Assembly: GCF_025024155.1 (NCBI RefSeq)
Contig: NW_026251732.1
Coordinates: forward strand, 310,001 to 374,000
DNA: 64,000 nt
Reading direction: 5' to 3'
Origin: Gamsiella multidivaricata
Lineage: Eukaryota; Mortierellomycota; Mortierellomycetes; Mortierellales; Mortierellaceae
Positions within the stretch are counted from its first letter, which is position 1. Each line of letters begins with the position of its first letter. Shown here piece after piece: positions 10,433 through 21,180 of this stretch. The position numbers were made by a program, and so were the translations under genes. Under the pieces are notes generated by a model, which was not told where the DNA came from, did no database searches, and was given only the letters and a program-made list of their open reading frames with translations.

Positions 10433-12137
10433 ATATGAACCTCACTAAAGGGTTGTTGAAACTCTTGATTTCTTACTCTATATATTTCCATTATTTAATC
10501 GTAATATGTTATTTCTATTTTAGGCTAGTTAACCTCTGTATATGTAAGTTCGAAAAACAAAAATAAAAAACTTTGTATATGTAAGGCCACCATTGCTCGT
10601 GAGCGAGAATGGGGAATCACAGCCAAGATGAAACGAACTCCATACAAGGGACCGAGAGGGACTGGAGCGATGGATATGAATACATTTGCGACGACGACCA
10701 CTGTCCGTGTTGCGTGCTACTTGCCGACCATTCAAACGGGAGCTGCCCTGGCCCCGTGCTCGACCCAGACGCAGCGGATCGGACGCTGCTGGACTGCCTG
10801 CAGGGGGAGGAGACGATTGACAACCATGGAGGGGATGGGACGATATCATTTTTGTAACGAGAAGTTTCAGCTTTTAACACACTGATGAGGTGTGGCAATT
10901 GTTCCACAGGCCCTAGGAGCAGGCCCGGGGAATGTGACCTGTCAACTGGCGATTATGGATCGGCTCTACATTGGTGGAAAGGACGACTGTAGTAGATCAT
11001 TGCTAATTAGGTCTGATAAATTCGCAGGGTCAATCGACTCGAGAGACAAAAAAAATGCTGTTACTTGCCGCTATAAGGGTGTGTGTGGGGGGATAGTGAA
11101 AGATGGACTATACCCATTGTTGCTAACCAAAATGCGGCTCCATTCTCCGTTGTTCTCTTCATATTCAACGCCAGGATCCAATTCTTTTACCTACCTCCTC
11201 AGCTTTCTTTTTATAGTTCATGATGATGGCTGCGCTTTGTTGACTTCATAATCATCATCGTCTTGTCAATCCACGAGGCTTCTTATTCAAGCGCGACAGC
11301 TGGCCAAGGCACTACACGCGTGAATAAATATATCGAGATGACCAAACAGCTTGGTTCAGCCTGGTGGTCCCTGAAAAGATGAACCGAAACGAATAAAGTA
11401 CGAATGCGGTATCTGTCTCATTTTCCCCGTAAACTTCACTTGGAGTGCATGTACTTTGCCCACCGCAGAAGACACTCTGCACCCAATTGCTCTTTGGCTT
11501 TCCTCATTCTACCTGCACCTGCACCTGCACCTACACCTTCACCTCTGCCTCCACCTCCACCTCCACCTCCTTTAAAGGGCCTCCCTCCTTGTTCTTGTTT
11601 TCCTCCCTCTCTTTTCTTTCTCGCTCGCATTGTGTGTGATTGATCTCTTTTGCATCGAGTGTTCTTCTCATTCTGCTTCCCTCTCTTTTTCATTCATTCT
11701 TTCTGCCCTCGGCGTTCCTCCTCCTCAACCTTGTCGCATCCCACACTCTCTTTTCCCTCCTCCCTTCTCCTTCCCATCCTCTCTTACCGCACACATACCC
11801 TTTCGTCCATATCGTCTGCATATCTCGCCTATCTTTTTCTCTTTCTGCCATACCAGCAACCAGTTGGCCCAACTGGCAACACTCTAATCCTCAGCCCCGC
11901 CTCTGCCTCTGCCTCTGCCTTTGCCTCGGCTTCTGCTCTGCTCTGCTCTTTACCTCTGCTCTGCTTCTTCTGCTCTGCTCCGTCCCTCTGCCACTGCCTG
12001 CCACTGCCTGTCCCCACCCTCCTTCCTGCCCTCGCACCTAACCTACCGCCATCATCTCCCTCCTTCTCTCATACCTCCACTCCCATTCCGCCTCCCTCCA
12101 TCGACTCTCCTCAACAGATTGAACCGACATCATCATC
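10433..12137. other. Intergenic stretch and CT-rich leader of the WHI2-like gene
   Basis: No supported gene. From about 11500 to 12130 the + strand is strongly pyrimidine-rich with hexamer repeats and probably forms the 5' leader and promoter of the gene at 12138. Confidence 0.5.
11511..11570. repeat. Hexamer repeat ACCTGC / CACCTC
   Basis: Consecutive six-base units ACCTGC change into CACCTC/CACCTC units upstream of the WHI2-like gene. A second degenerate CTGCCT tract follows near 11896-11930. Confidence 0.8.
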
Positions 12138-13829
12138 ATGGCCATGTCCAACTCACCCATCACTCAGGTCTCAGAGTCGCCCATCACCCAGGTCTCGCAG
12201 TCGCAGTATTCCTCTGCACCGCCCTCGCCCGGCCAGGGAGGGTTCCCCTCGAAGCTGTTGCTTGACCTTCGTGGGACCAGGTTTGAGATTGACAGGGAGG
12301 TCCTCGTCAGCCTACCAGAGAGCATCCTCATCGTCATGTTCCCTAACGGTCTCATCCTCGGACGCGGCCACTCTGACTCCTATGACGACGACGACAACAA
12401 CTCGGACGAGTCACTCTCCTTGGATGACCAGATCATCTATGTCGACTTTGACCCAGCCTGCATGGACTACGTCCTCGACTTTTATCACGAGGCCCAGATG
12501 GCCGGGGAGGCCCAACGACTTGCCAATCCAACCATCCCACACAACCTCTCTTCCCAGAACCCGCTCCTGAATAAGCAGGCGATCATTGTCCTACGAGAGG
12601 AACTCGACTACTTTGCGGTTATTCCACCAAAGTCCGGTTTCCCTGCCAAGGAGGACATGCCTGCAACGGGACCGGTCTCTGCAGATCCAAGCAAGGTCAA
12701 TGTCAAGACACTATGTGGGACTCATCTGCTGGAGCAGCGAAAGATCTTCACGGCACTCCAGCGCAATATCAACAAGGAGAACAATGTTGCGGAGCAGCAT
12801 CTGATCGACATGCTCTGCGTCTCGGGCTTCTCGCGGGACGATGAGTGGGGTTATCGTGATATCGAGCCCAAGAAGACCTCGATTGTCAGTATCGCGCTCG
12901 TCATGCTCAAGACCACAGGAAGTGGCAACCAGATGGCAACCGCTCAAAAGCTGTTGCTCTTCTGGAGAAAACCAGCGGTACGTTCAATTTCTATTTGCTA
13001 TTCTGATGCCTCTCCAACGTGCACCTATTTAAACGAGACTGGATGAAGAAACCAGCCAGCCACTGGAAGCGGACGGTTACATTGGACTTGACTCCAGCAA
13101 AAGAACAGCACACTCGATATTATCAGCGCTCTTCAACAATAACAATCGGTGTTTATCCTAACACGGACGATAATGAGGAATGTCCCGGTCATGAACCATG
13201 GACTCTAACCCGTAGCGATGGCAATGACAATGGCCCAGCTCCTTCAAAGGCGATACACAACACCAAAACTATGCATCATTGCTCCACCCTCTTCTGCATT
13301 ATTATGCGCGCTTCTTTTCATTTTCGCGCTTCAACCCCCCTCTCCGTACACCCCCCCGCCTCCGCTATTCCGCCATGGTTTAAAAATTCTATGGACTGAA
13401 CAGAGCTGAGGACAATCAAAAAATATCAACAACTTGTTCAACCATAAGAGCAGCAAGCGAGCGCATTAAACGGCCAATTACTATTTAATGTCATAAGCAA
13501 GCATTGAATTTGGCAGGAATATATATTGCAGAACAAAAAATGAAAAACATGGGCTTTAAGAGAGGGAGCACAGGACACACAAGATGCACTGTGGTTCCAC
13601 TCACGCCGCAGAGAAAAGATGAAAAACATACCCGAGAGCCTTCTTTCGTTTGTTCCTAACTTCCTTTCTTTCTATTCTTTCCTCTGCTGCTGCTGTTGTT
13701 GTTGTTGTATGAAAATAGAGAAAATGCTGGTGGGATGGTGTCGAGGTTGAATTGGATCAGGAAGAGCATAAGCTGCCCATCCGCCTGTGGGCCAGACGGA
13801 CATGGACACTGGAACTTGTGCTCGTCTAA
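12138..13829 (+). CDS. WHI2: WHI2-like growth/stress regulator (BTB-like fold)
   Basis: Whi2 homologues recruit the Psr1/Psr2 phosphatases and link nutrient status to stress response, TORC1 and cell-cycle exit in yeast. Exon 1 is 12138-12977 (280 residues) and contains the family core: K-L-L-L-D-L-R-G-T-R-F near residue 38, then L-P-E-S-I-L-I-V-M-F-P-N-G-L, an Asp-rich loop, and a C-terminal helix region ending K-L-L-L-F-W-R-K-P-A. A GTACGT donor at 12978 and an AATAG acceptor at 13717-13718 remove an unusually long 741-nt intron. Exon 2 (13719-13829) then supplies the conserved tail starting R-K-C-W-W-D-G-V and ending W-A-R-R-T-W-T-L-E-L-V-L-V. The joined product is 316 residues. Without exon 2 the family's Trp-rich C-terminus would be missing, which strongly supports the junction. 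Confidence 0.88.
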
Positions 13830-15116
13830 GAAGGGCCTACCCAGCACAACACAGACGGAATCAAAGATAACGGAAGGACTTGTTTGACAGGAACCGCAAC
13901 AGAAAGGACCTCAGCGTAATTTCACAGACTTGCAATGGATGGACGGGTTCATGTTTGGGAGGAATGAAAGGAGTTCAGGAAACGGAGGGGCGCAACCAGT
14001 GTGAACGAACCAACAGGCGCGGGATGACCGCACTGTTATTTAATATTCATGTTTTTCTTTTTCGTAATGACAACCATCCGGGAAACCAAGGAGATGATTT
14101 TTGGGTAGCAAGGGCAACCTTGATCTGTTGACTTTGCATGACCTGGGAGCTTGAACTAGAACCGAAATCCTGAACGGAACCCTGGCGTCAGGACTCGTTG
14201 TCGCCCACTACTTAATCTCTCTTTTTTTTCTTGGGCACTCATTCTTTCTTTCATGAACTCTCCAAATAACACATCAAACGGACGCTACAAGTTTATTTTA
14301 TTTTATTTTTTTTGCGGTCTCTTGAGTTCTTTCAGTATCTTGTTTCGTTTTGTGCTTTCTTTTTGCTATCAACTTTGCCCATCTTCTTCCTCTTCAAAAG
14401 CCAAAAAAAAAAAAAAAAGAAAAAGAAAAACAAAAAAAAATACGTATACAGACACCCTCACACTTTCCATGATACCATTTATTATCCTTCTTGGCTTCTT
14501 TTTTGATCACCATCTCGTGGCCAATATACCTTCCCCTCTTACCTTTAGCCCCCCACCTACCCTTCCCCATCCCCTTACTCCTTTATTTATTTTTTGTCTT
14601 GTCTATACTATTATTTCCCTCAAAGTATGTTATTATTATTGACCATTAAACCAAAAACTCTGTGCTAATGACAAAAAACCCTTGTAACAATGAATGATGT
14701 CTAAGTATCTGACAAAAAAAAAAAAAGTATGCCAGTGGTATGGACCTTGGTTTGACAATGTGTGTGGAGCAACGGAATTGTATCGCTCTTCTTTGGCGGC
14801 GCGTAGGAGAGAGGTCCAAGCGTGCAGCATGGCAAACCAAATTGTTGCAACAAAGGTCCGGATTGCACCAAAAAACCGAGCGCATCTAACTATCCACAGC
14901 ACAATTTTGATTCTCTGCAGCTTCCACTACTTCAAAAGCAAACAGCGAAGCGCAGATTTCTGTAGTTTTATTTTTATTTTTTATTATTTTCTTTATTGAT
15001 GCCTTTGCCCCTGGTCTTTGCTTCCCTGCAAATAATTGTATCCTTTGTTCCGAACAAGAGAGTCACTCATTTGTCCACCTTGGTTTCCTGTGCTGTCCAT
15101 GCGTGCGATTCTGCAT
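13830..15116. other. Intergenic stretch, no gene seen
   Basis: Convergent 3' flank of the WHI2-like and RPB5 genes. It includes AT-rich low-complexity sequence with an A-rich run near 14401-14440. Open frames there translate to low-complexity Phe/Ser/Lys and are not supported. Confidence 0.5.
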
Positions 15117-16499
15117 TTAGTAGCACAGACGGTAACTGACATAACGACCACTCGTCTCGGACGGCCTCATAATCTTCACGACCTGCCCACGCGCCAATCC
15201 GTAGTACCTTGCAATCGGATCTGAAGGTTGAATGCGAGGCAATTGAGTCTCTTTCAGACGGCTATATAACGCATCATGAAATGTAACGTTTTCATACTGG
15301 AGTCAATATCACAATCCCAATGGTCTGTTTTGTTTTTCTTTTTTCGCATTCTTGTTCCAGCGATGCCAAAAAAAAATAAATAAAAAATGTCGACTTACTA
15401 TCGCTTCAAGAGAGTCTCCTTCTCCTCGGGCGTGAGAACAATATGTTGTGGGACCAATGTGTGTTCTGTGATGTTGACGAGCAAGTCTGCCTCCTGGAAG
15501 GATTCGAGGTGGTAGCTGTGGCTCACTTCGCTGATCACCTTCGCAGCCGAGGGCGTGATCTTGTCCTGGTACACCACAATTCCGCGTCCCACTCCCTTCG
15601 CCACCATCAACTCACAGTACCTATAAAGTCGCGAAAAAAAAAAGATAGTTAAGATAAGTGGGTGGAATAAATATCCAGTTCATTCAGTTCGGGCTTGTCC
15701 AAATTGGATTTTGTTGATGTCGTAGATCACATACTTCTTGATGGTCTTGATACCGACTGAGGCCTCATCGGGGAAGAAGACCAGCATCTGATCTGCGGGA
15801 TCGTCCTTCTTCTGAACCATGAACATCATCGCATTACGACTACCAAAGACAAACAAAGACGGAAGGAGAAACAAAAAAAGTTAATGAAAATGATTCGTGA
15901 TCTATGATCCATGATGTTCTCCAGTCCCCAAAACACAAATGAGTGGGCTCGGATAGCGCAATATAGTCAGTTTTTGGTGTTGCGATGTCGCCTCCAGTGT
16001 TCAATTGGGTTCCAGTATTTCCTCCATGATGTCCCAGCCCCATAGATCTATTCTGGCGTTCCTTGTTTGAGCAACATCCGTGCACGGGGCCTTCCTGCGG
16101 ACTTACTCAACCTTTCCATGGCTGGCGAACGAGGCTCTGAAACCCTCGAGGTCCTGGTCCAACTCGGCTTGAGAGATAAGATATCCCTATCGAAGGATAC
16201 CATAAAAAAAGAATACACAGAAACACAGAAAAGGTGTCAATTGCTTGTCGATACAGCGAGAGAACGCTCCTCCTGTGATAAATAGTTCTGCACGCGCGGA
16301 GGTCAAAGTTGATCCTTTCAGTTCCATGCTGGTATGTCGAGTGGGGTGCCACTAAAAAAAAAGACCATCCTAGTTCAGACGAACAAGCTTGAGGCTCAAG
16401 GAGATAGGTTGGTGGGGTCCTTACTCTGTGGTTGCAAAGCTGATGCACAGTCCTGTAGACTCTCCAGAGACGGACGATTTCTCGAGACTCGTTATCCAT
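15117..16499 (-). CDS. RPB5: RNA polymerase I/II/III shared subunit RPABC1 (Rpb5)
   Basis: Shared jaw subunit of all three nuclear RNA polymerases. Five exons on the minus strand: 16425-16499, 16107-16186, 15735-15839, 15399-15620 and 15117-15261. Donors are GTAAGG, GTAAGT, GTATGT and GTAAGT, and all acceptors are AG. The total of 627 nt gives 208 residues (yeast Rpb5 has 215). The start [20 protein letters not shown] is followed by [10 protein letters not shown]. The middle contains [18 protein letters not shown]. The C-terminal assembly domain reads [12 protein letters not shown], then [13 protein letters not shown] and ends [10 protein letters not shown]. The conserved residues cross every exon junction correctly. 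It is divergent from the prefoldin gene, sharing 283 bases of promoter. Confidence 0.95.
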
Positions 16500-16782
16500 G
16501 GTGAGGTGTATTATATTATATGTGTTGTTGAGATGTTGATGAAGAGTAGGGTCAAGAAGTGAACAGAGACTAAAGGGAAACAACGACAGTTGATGCTGCT
16601 CCAGTCCTCTAGTCGCAGCACATAAAAAAAAAGTCAAGCACAAACAACATACCAGCCACCAATAGAAGGACCTATGTATCACCTGACGACTGCTTCTCAG
16701 AGTTCAACCCCAAAGAGATCATCCCCCGTTCTCCATCAACCATAACCTCGAACTCCTTCAGGACAACCAGGAAAGAGCCACC
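16500..16782. promoter_or_regulatory. Shared divergent promoter RPB5 / prefoldin 6
   Basis: Only 283 bases separate the start codons of the two divergent genes, so both 5' leaders and core promoters must lie here. I see no clear TATA box. Confidence 0.55.
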
Positions 16783-17509
16783 ATGTCAGCAACAGCAGAA
16801 TTGCAACGAAAGCTCGAGGCCGACTCGAATGCCTACCAGACTCTTCAGAAAGGTACAGCGAACCCAACAGGGAAAACTTGGCATCTGAAAGGTTCCTTCA
16901 GCAGGCGCACGCGATGTCTCTATTTTCGTCCTGGACGTGCCTCCTACCCTCCACCTTCAACATCATCCTGGTGCAGCTTCAAAGCGCGCAGTACCTCCGG
17001 ACCGGATAGTCGCCACTGAAAGCTCAGTTCAATTGCTACTGATTTTAACACCTATCGATCCCCATTCCTCCCACTTGTTCACCTACATGCAGACTACGCG
17101 AAGGCGGTCGAATCAAGGCAGCGACTGGACTCTCAGCTTCAGGAAAACAAACTAGTCCAGGATGAATTCAAGTTGCTGAAGGATGACGCCAACATCTACA
17201 AACTCATCGGGCCCGTCCTCACTAAGCAGGACAAGGTTGAGGCTGTCACCAACGTTGACAAACGTATCGACTTTATCAACGCCGAAATGTAAGTACCCGT
17301 CTGATCATGATAACAATGGACCGAAAGAATCTTAAAGGGCATTCTTAACATGTATCGGAGGGGGGGTATTTTTTTTTCTTCTTGTCTTTATTGCTTTTCA
17401 TAGTGAGCGCGTTGAGAAGCAGCTGAAGGATTTGCAGGAAAAGACGGAGAAGAAGAGGATGGAGTTGGTCCAGACACAGACAGCGCTGCAGCAACAAGCA
17501 GCAGCATAA
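16783..17509 (+). CDS. YKE2: Prefoldin subunit 6 (beta-type)
   Basis: Prefoldin is the hexameric co-chaperone that hands nascent actin and tubulin to the CCT chaperonin in the cytosol. Exons are 16783-16852, 17093-17288 and 17404-17509, joined to 123 residues, the usual size for a beta-prefoldin (yeast Yke2 has 114). The protein is two long coiled-coil helices flanking a short beta hairpin. The hairpin region Y-K-L-I-G-P-V-L-T-K-Q near residue 70 is the typical signature, and the flanks are rich in Gln, Glu and Lys with heptad spacing. The tail ends in Gln/Ala repeats. Donors GTACAG and GTAAGT and acceptors GCAG and ATAG fit the local rule. Convergent with the delta-6 desaturase gene. Confidence 0.92.
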
Positions 17510-17849
17510 CAACAGAAATAAAGCTCAGATCTGGCACAGTTCAAACATGGACATGTCGCATATGTGCATTGCAGTTCTTGTTCCAATATATTTGTTATAA
17601 AGATTCAAACAACAATGGACATTAGCAAGGATAGATATGAAAGTATATTGCATAATTCTTTTTAATGAAGTCTTTTTGGTATCGAATGGTGTTGAGAGTG
17701 TGGATGGTATGAGATGATGTACTTGGTCGTAATCGCCAAGAATATATTAAAACGATGCATCCTTGTGGAAATAGAAAAGAACGGCTACAAGAAACATAAA
17801 TACTGCTCAAAGGAGAAAATGGCAGTCAATGCAGATATTTGTTGTTCGC
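17510..17849. other. Convergent 3' flank
   Basis: About 340 AT-rich bases hold the 3' UTRs of prefoldin 6 (+) and the desaturase (-). ATAAA-type signals are present on both strands. No gene seen. Confidence 0.5.
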
Positions 17850-19872
17850 TTATTTCGATTTGCCCATCTTGGAAGCGGCCTTGGAGACATCGTTCAAACG
17901 AGAAAAGACCTCCATAGTTCCATCGATCATGCCCGTGGTGTGGTATCTAACACCGTACTTCTTGCACAGGGACTCGACCGCGGGCTGGATCTTTGAGAAG
18001 CTGTGGCGAGGCATCGATGGGAACAAGTGATGTTCGATCTGGTAGTTCAGTCCGCCCGTGAACCAGTTCGCGAACAAACCGGGATGGACATCACGGCCAG
18101 TAATAATCTGTTTCGTGAAGAAATCCATGCTCACAGCCTCCTCTTTCGAGATCACAGGCATACCGTTGTGATTGAGCGAGAAGACCAAGGCCAGCAAGTT
18201 ACCACACACTGCCTGTGAGACCAAGAAATAGATCACAATCTTGACGGGATCCTTAATGAATAAGAACATCGTCGCAAGGTACCAGGTCCAGTGCATCGCC
18301 AAAGACAACTGTTCGACCAATGAGATCGGGACACGGGCGCCGGAGGGCTTGTGGGCTTGGCCGTTGGGCAGAACAAACATGATCGACTGGAGGCACCAGG
18401 AGAGACGGGCGAAGGAAAGAATGGGGAAGTAAAACCAGCTCTGGTTCAGAACCATGAAGCGGCTCCACATGCGGGCGAGTTCCTCATCTGGCACATCCGT
18501 GAACATCTCCAAGGCGTGTTCACTCCAGGTCAAAAGAGGGTGCGTATCGATATCGGGGTCCTCGCCGTGAACGTTAGGCGCGGCGTGGTGAGTGTTGTGC
18601 TTGTCCTTCCACCACGATGAAGAGAATCCCTGGCAGACGCCTCCCAAGAAGGCGCCAAACAAATCTCCCCAGAAGCGATCCTGGAAAACCTGGTGGTGCA
18701 GGAAGTCATGGGCCAACCATCCGCACTGCTGCCAGAAGACGCCGAGGATCGAGGCCGAGATCACATTGGCAAGGGTCGAGGTCTGGCCCCATTTGGCCAC
18801 AATGAACGTCGACAGAGCCCAGAGGGAGAGGTTAAACGAGACCTTGAAGGCATAGTACGCCTTTGAGGAGTCGTAGTAGCCCATTTCCTGGAACAACGTA
18901 CGCAGCTTGCGGACTTCAGCAGCGAAATCGTCGTTCTTGATTGCGCGATCCGAATCGGCAATGTCTCCGACGTAAAAGTTGGCGAGGGTCTCCCACGCAG
19001 CCTCGGGATGGAAGGTCTCGAATACATCTAAGAGCAACAATGTGGGATAGAATGCATAAGTAACTGATATATTCCTTGGTATTGACCCTCCTTCGAGAAT
19101 ACAGTGGGAAGGACAATAAGCCCGTGATCTTCATATGCTCGTGTACTTTTCTGAACTAGCGTGTGAGTGTCTGTCCCGATGCGTTTTTAACTCATGTACG
19201 TTTTTGGGGGTCGGGACTAGCTCGAATGAAAAAAATGGGCACATCACACCATACGGTTGGGATGTCTGTCTCCAATTGATAGGGAACCAATTGAACAGAA
19301 ACAAATAAACAAACAAATAAACATAAAAAACGTGGCCAAACCGAGGCATGAGATGATAAGGGTTCTGGTCCAAAGGAATGTAAGCCCCTCGGATTTCCAT
19401 ATGTCTCCGGGTTGGTTCCTGGAAATAAAAAAGGCCGAGTCCTTGTTCATATCTTCAAACGAGGTTGCTTGTGTGCATCCTCGATTTTGATTTTTTTTGC
19501 TCAGTTGCTTACCAGTGCCGTCCTTGCCGACGTGGGTGAGGATGACGCTTCCGCCGGGATGGTCGGGCACGAATTCACGGACATCATAGACTTTGTTGTC
19601 GATGATCATGAGGAAGGGTGCCTCGGCATCGTCCTTGCTCTCGCTCAGAGCATTGGCATTGATAATTTCAGCCCGAGTGAAGGTCCTGACGCCTATGTCA
19701 CATAAAAAAAAGAGGGGGAGGGATAAACAGGCGTAACATAGACAGTTAGTTATCAGATCGATGCCGATATTGATATCGGATGTAATCCAGCGCCACGACC
19801 ACAAAACCAAAGTGGTCGACAGGGAAGAGAGCACAGCAGAGATAAAGACAGACACATACTGGGAGTGGCCAT
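17850..19872 (-). CDS. D6D: Delta-6 fatty acid desaturase with N-terminal cytochrome b5 domain
   Basis: ER-membrane front-end desaturase that inserts a double bond at carbon 6 of linoleic and alpha-linolenic acid, the entry step to gamma-linolenic and arachidonic acid. Exons are 19860-19872 (13 nt), 19513-19692 and 17850-19027, joined to 456 residues; Mortierella delta-6 enzymes are about 457. The cytochrome b5 domain spans about residues 8-85 with the haem-binding HPGG at 49-52. The three His boxes are all present: HDFLHH near 171, HNTHH near 208, and the QIEHH variant box (Gln for the first His, diagnostic of front-end desaturases) near 390. Four to six hydrophobic segments lie between them. 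The first exon has only four complete codons and the second intron is 485 nt. The sequence closely resembles Mortierella alpina delta-6 desaturase from memory. Confidence 0.95.
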
Positions 19873-21180
19873 GGCAGACGGCGGATGGGGGATGAGGGAT
19901 GGGGGGAGAGGGGATGAGGGAGAAAGGGAGGAAGAGAGAGAGAGAAGGAGAGGAATGAGATGAGATGAGAAGAAGAGAAAAGAAGAGGGATGGGGTCGGC
20001 CGGAAAGATGGGGGCGAAGAAGAAAAAAAAATAAAGCCAGGACAGGACAGGGCAGGGCGGGGACACAGTAAACAATACCAATAATACAGCTAGTCTAATA
20101 CAAAATACAAATCAAAAATCAGGCACGACCATTTTATTTTACAGGAGAGGCAGGGCCACTGCTACTGGATACTTTATTCTAACTCAGATCAGGGAGCAGA
20201 GTACACCTTCAATGGGATGGGATACGATAGGACATGCTGCACTAGACTACACAGTGCCAGCAGACGGCCTATGCAGCGTATGTAGTCTATATCGTAGCTG
20301 CACGTACACGGGACCTACTAGTCTTTACTATAAAAACGGATCCGAGTAATTTATCTTCGTGTGCACGTATAAAGAAGTCTCTCCTCCCACGCGCATCGCG
20401 GTTATAGAAACCCTACCGCATGTACATGTACTCTTCCCTGAAACACAGCTGCCATCCACATAAAACATATGCAGACTAACCATATCCTCTGTCTGTGTTT
20501 ATGTTTGCGTGAGTGATTGCGTGTGGTGCCACTCTTCCCCTCGAGAGCATGCACCGCATGTTTGTGAGCCATTTCCCGAGAACGTGTACTGATACTCCCT
20601 CCAACGCGCCTTCACTCGGAGAACTGAAAACACACACACATGCTTCTACCTGTGAAGAGCACATGCGAGCCTTGATAGGAACGGTCAGATGACAAGCATC
20701 TCCAACACCCCTACTAGTGCTTTTGCTGTGTAGATCATTCACTTTACTACGCATCATACAGAACAATGTGGCCTCCATCGAGATTGCTGGTTCATTTCTT
20801 ACGATTTTTTATTTTGATTCTTCACGCATGCTGAAATAACACCAACGGAAAAGAAAAGAGATTACGAGTAATAATAGCAAGAGAGATAATAAAAATAAAA
20901 TAAAAAAGACGATAGAGAAGAAAGAATATTATCTGTACAGGGAGACGAAGAGGAAAAGAAAAAGAAATAGAAAAGAGATGGGAGCATACACAGAAAGTTC
21001 GTCTATGGTGTTTGTTGGTGAGGAGTATCAAAGGGTAAAAGAAGTGGATGAGGAGGCCAAGGCAAATTGTAGATCGACCCTTGGATGAACTACTAATGAA
21101 GATCATGGAAAAGAACAGCAGTAATACATACCATGATGATGGCGAAAATATAACCATGGCATTGGGGAGCAAAACGCTCA
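19873..21180. other. Promoter side of the desaturase gene and 3' flank of the transporter gene
   Basis: A strongly purine-rich + strand (about 19880-20060) is the pyrimidine-rich leader of the minus-strand desaturase. The rest shows no supported gene. A hydrophobic open frame at 20822-21238 (-) is AT-rich low complexity. Confidence 0.5.

Noticed and set aside
10609..10857. 82-residue acidic open frame with several Cys after the tRNA-Ile
   Set aside because: No domain, no splice or promoter signal, and overlapping frames on the minus strand are equally long; left as unsupported.
12978..13405. Alternative WHI2 C-terminus by reading on to 13399 through a short intron
   Set aside because: The resulting tail has no family similarity, while exon 13719-13829 gives the conserved Trp-rich end in phase.
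14253..14642. 129-residue hydrophobic frame
   Set aside because: Translation of AT-rich low-complexity sequence (Phe/Ser/Lys runs), no motif.
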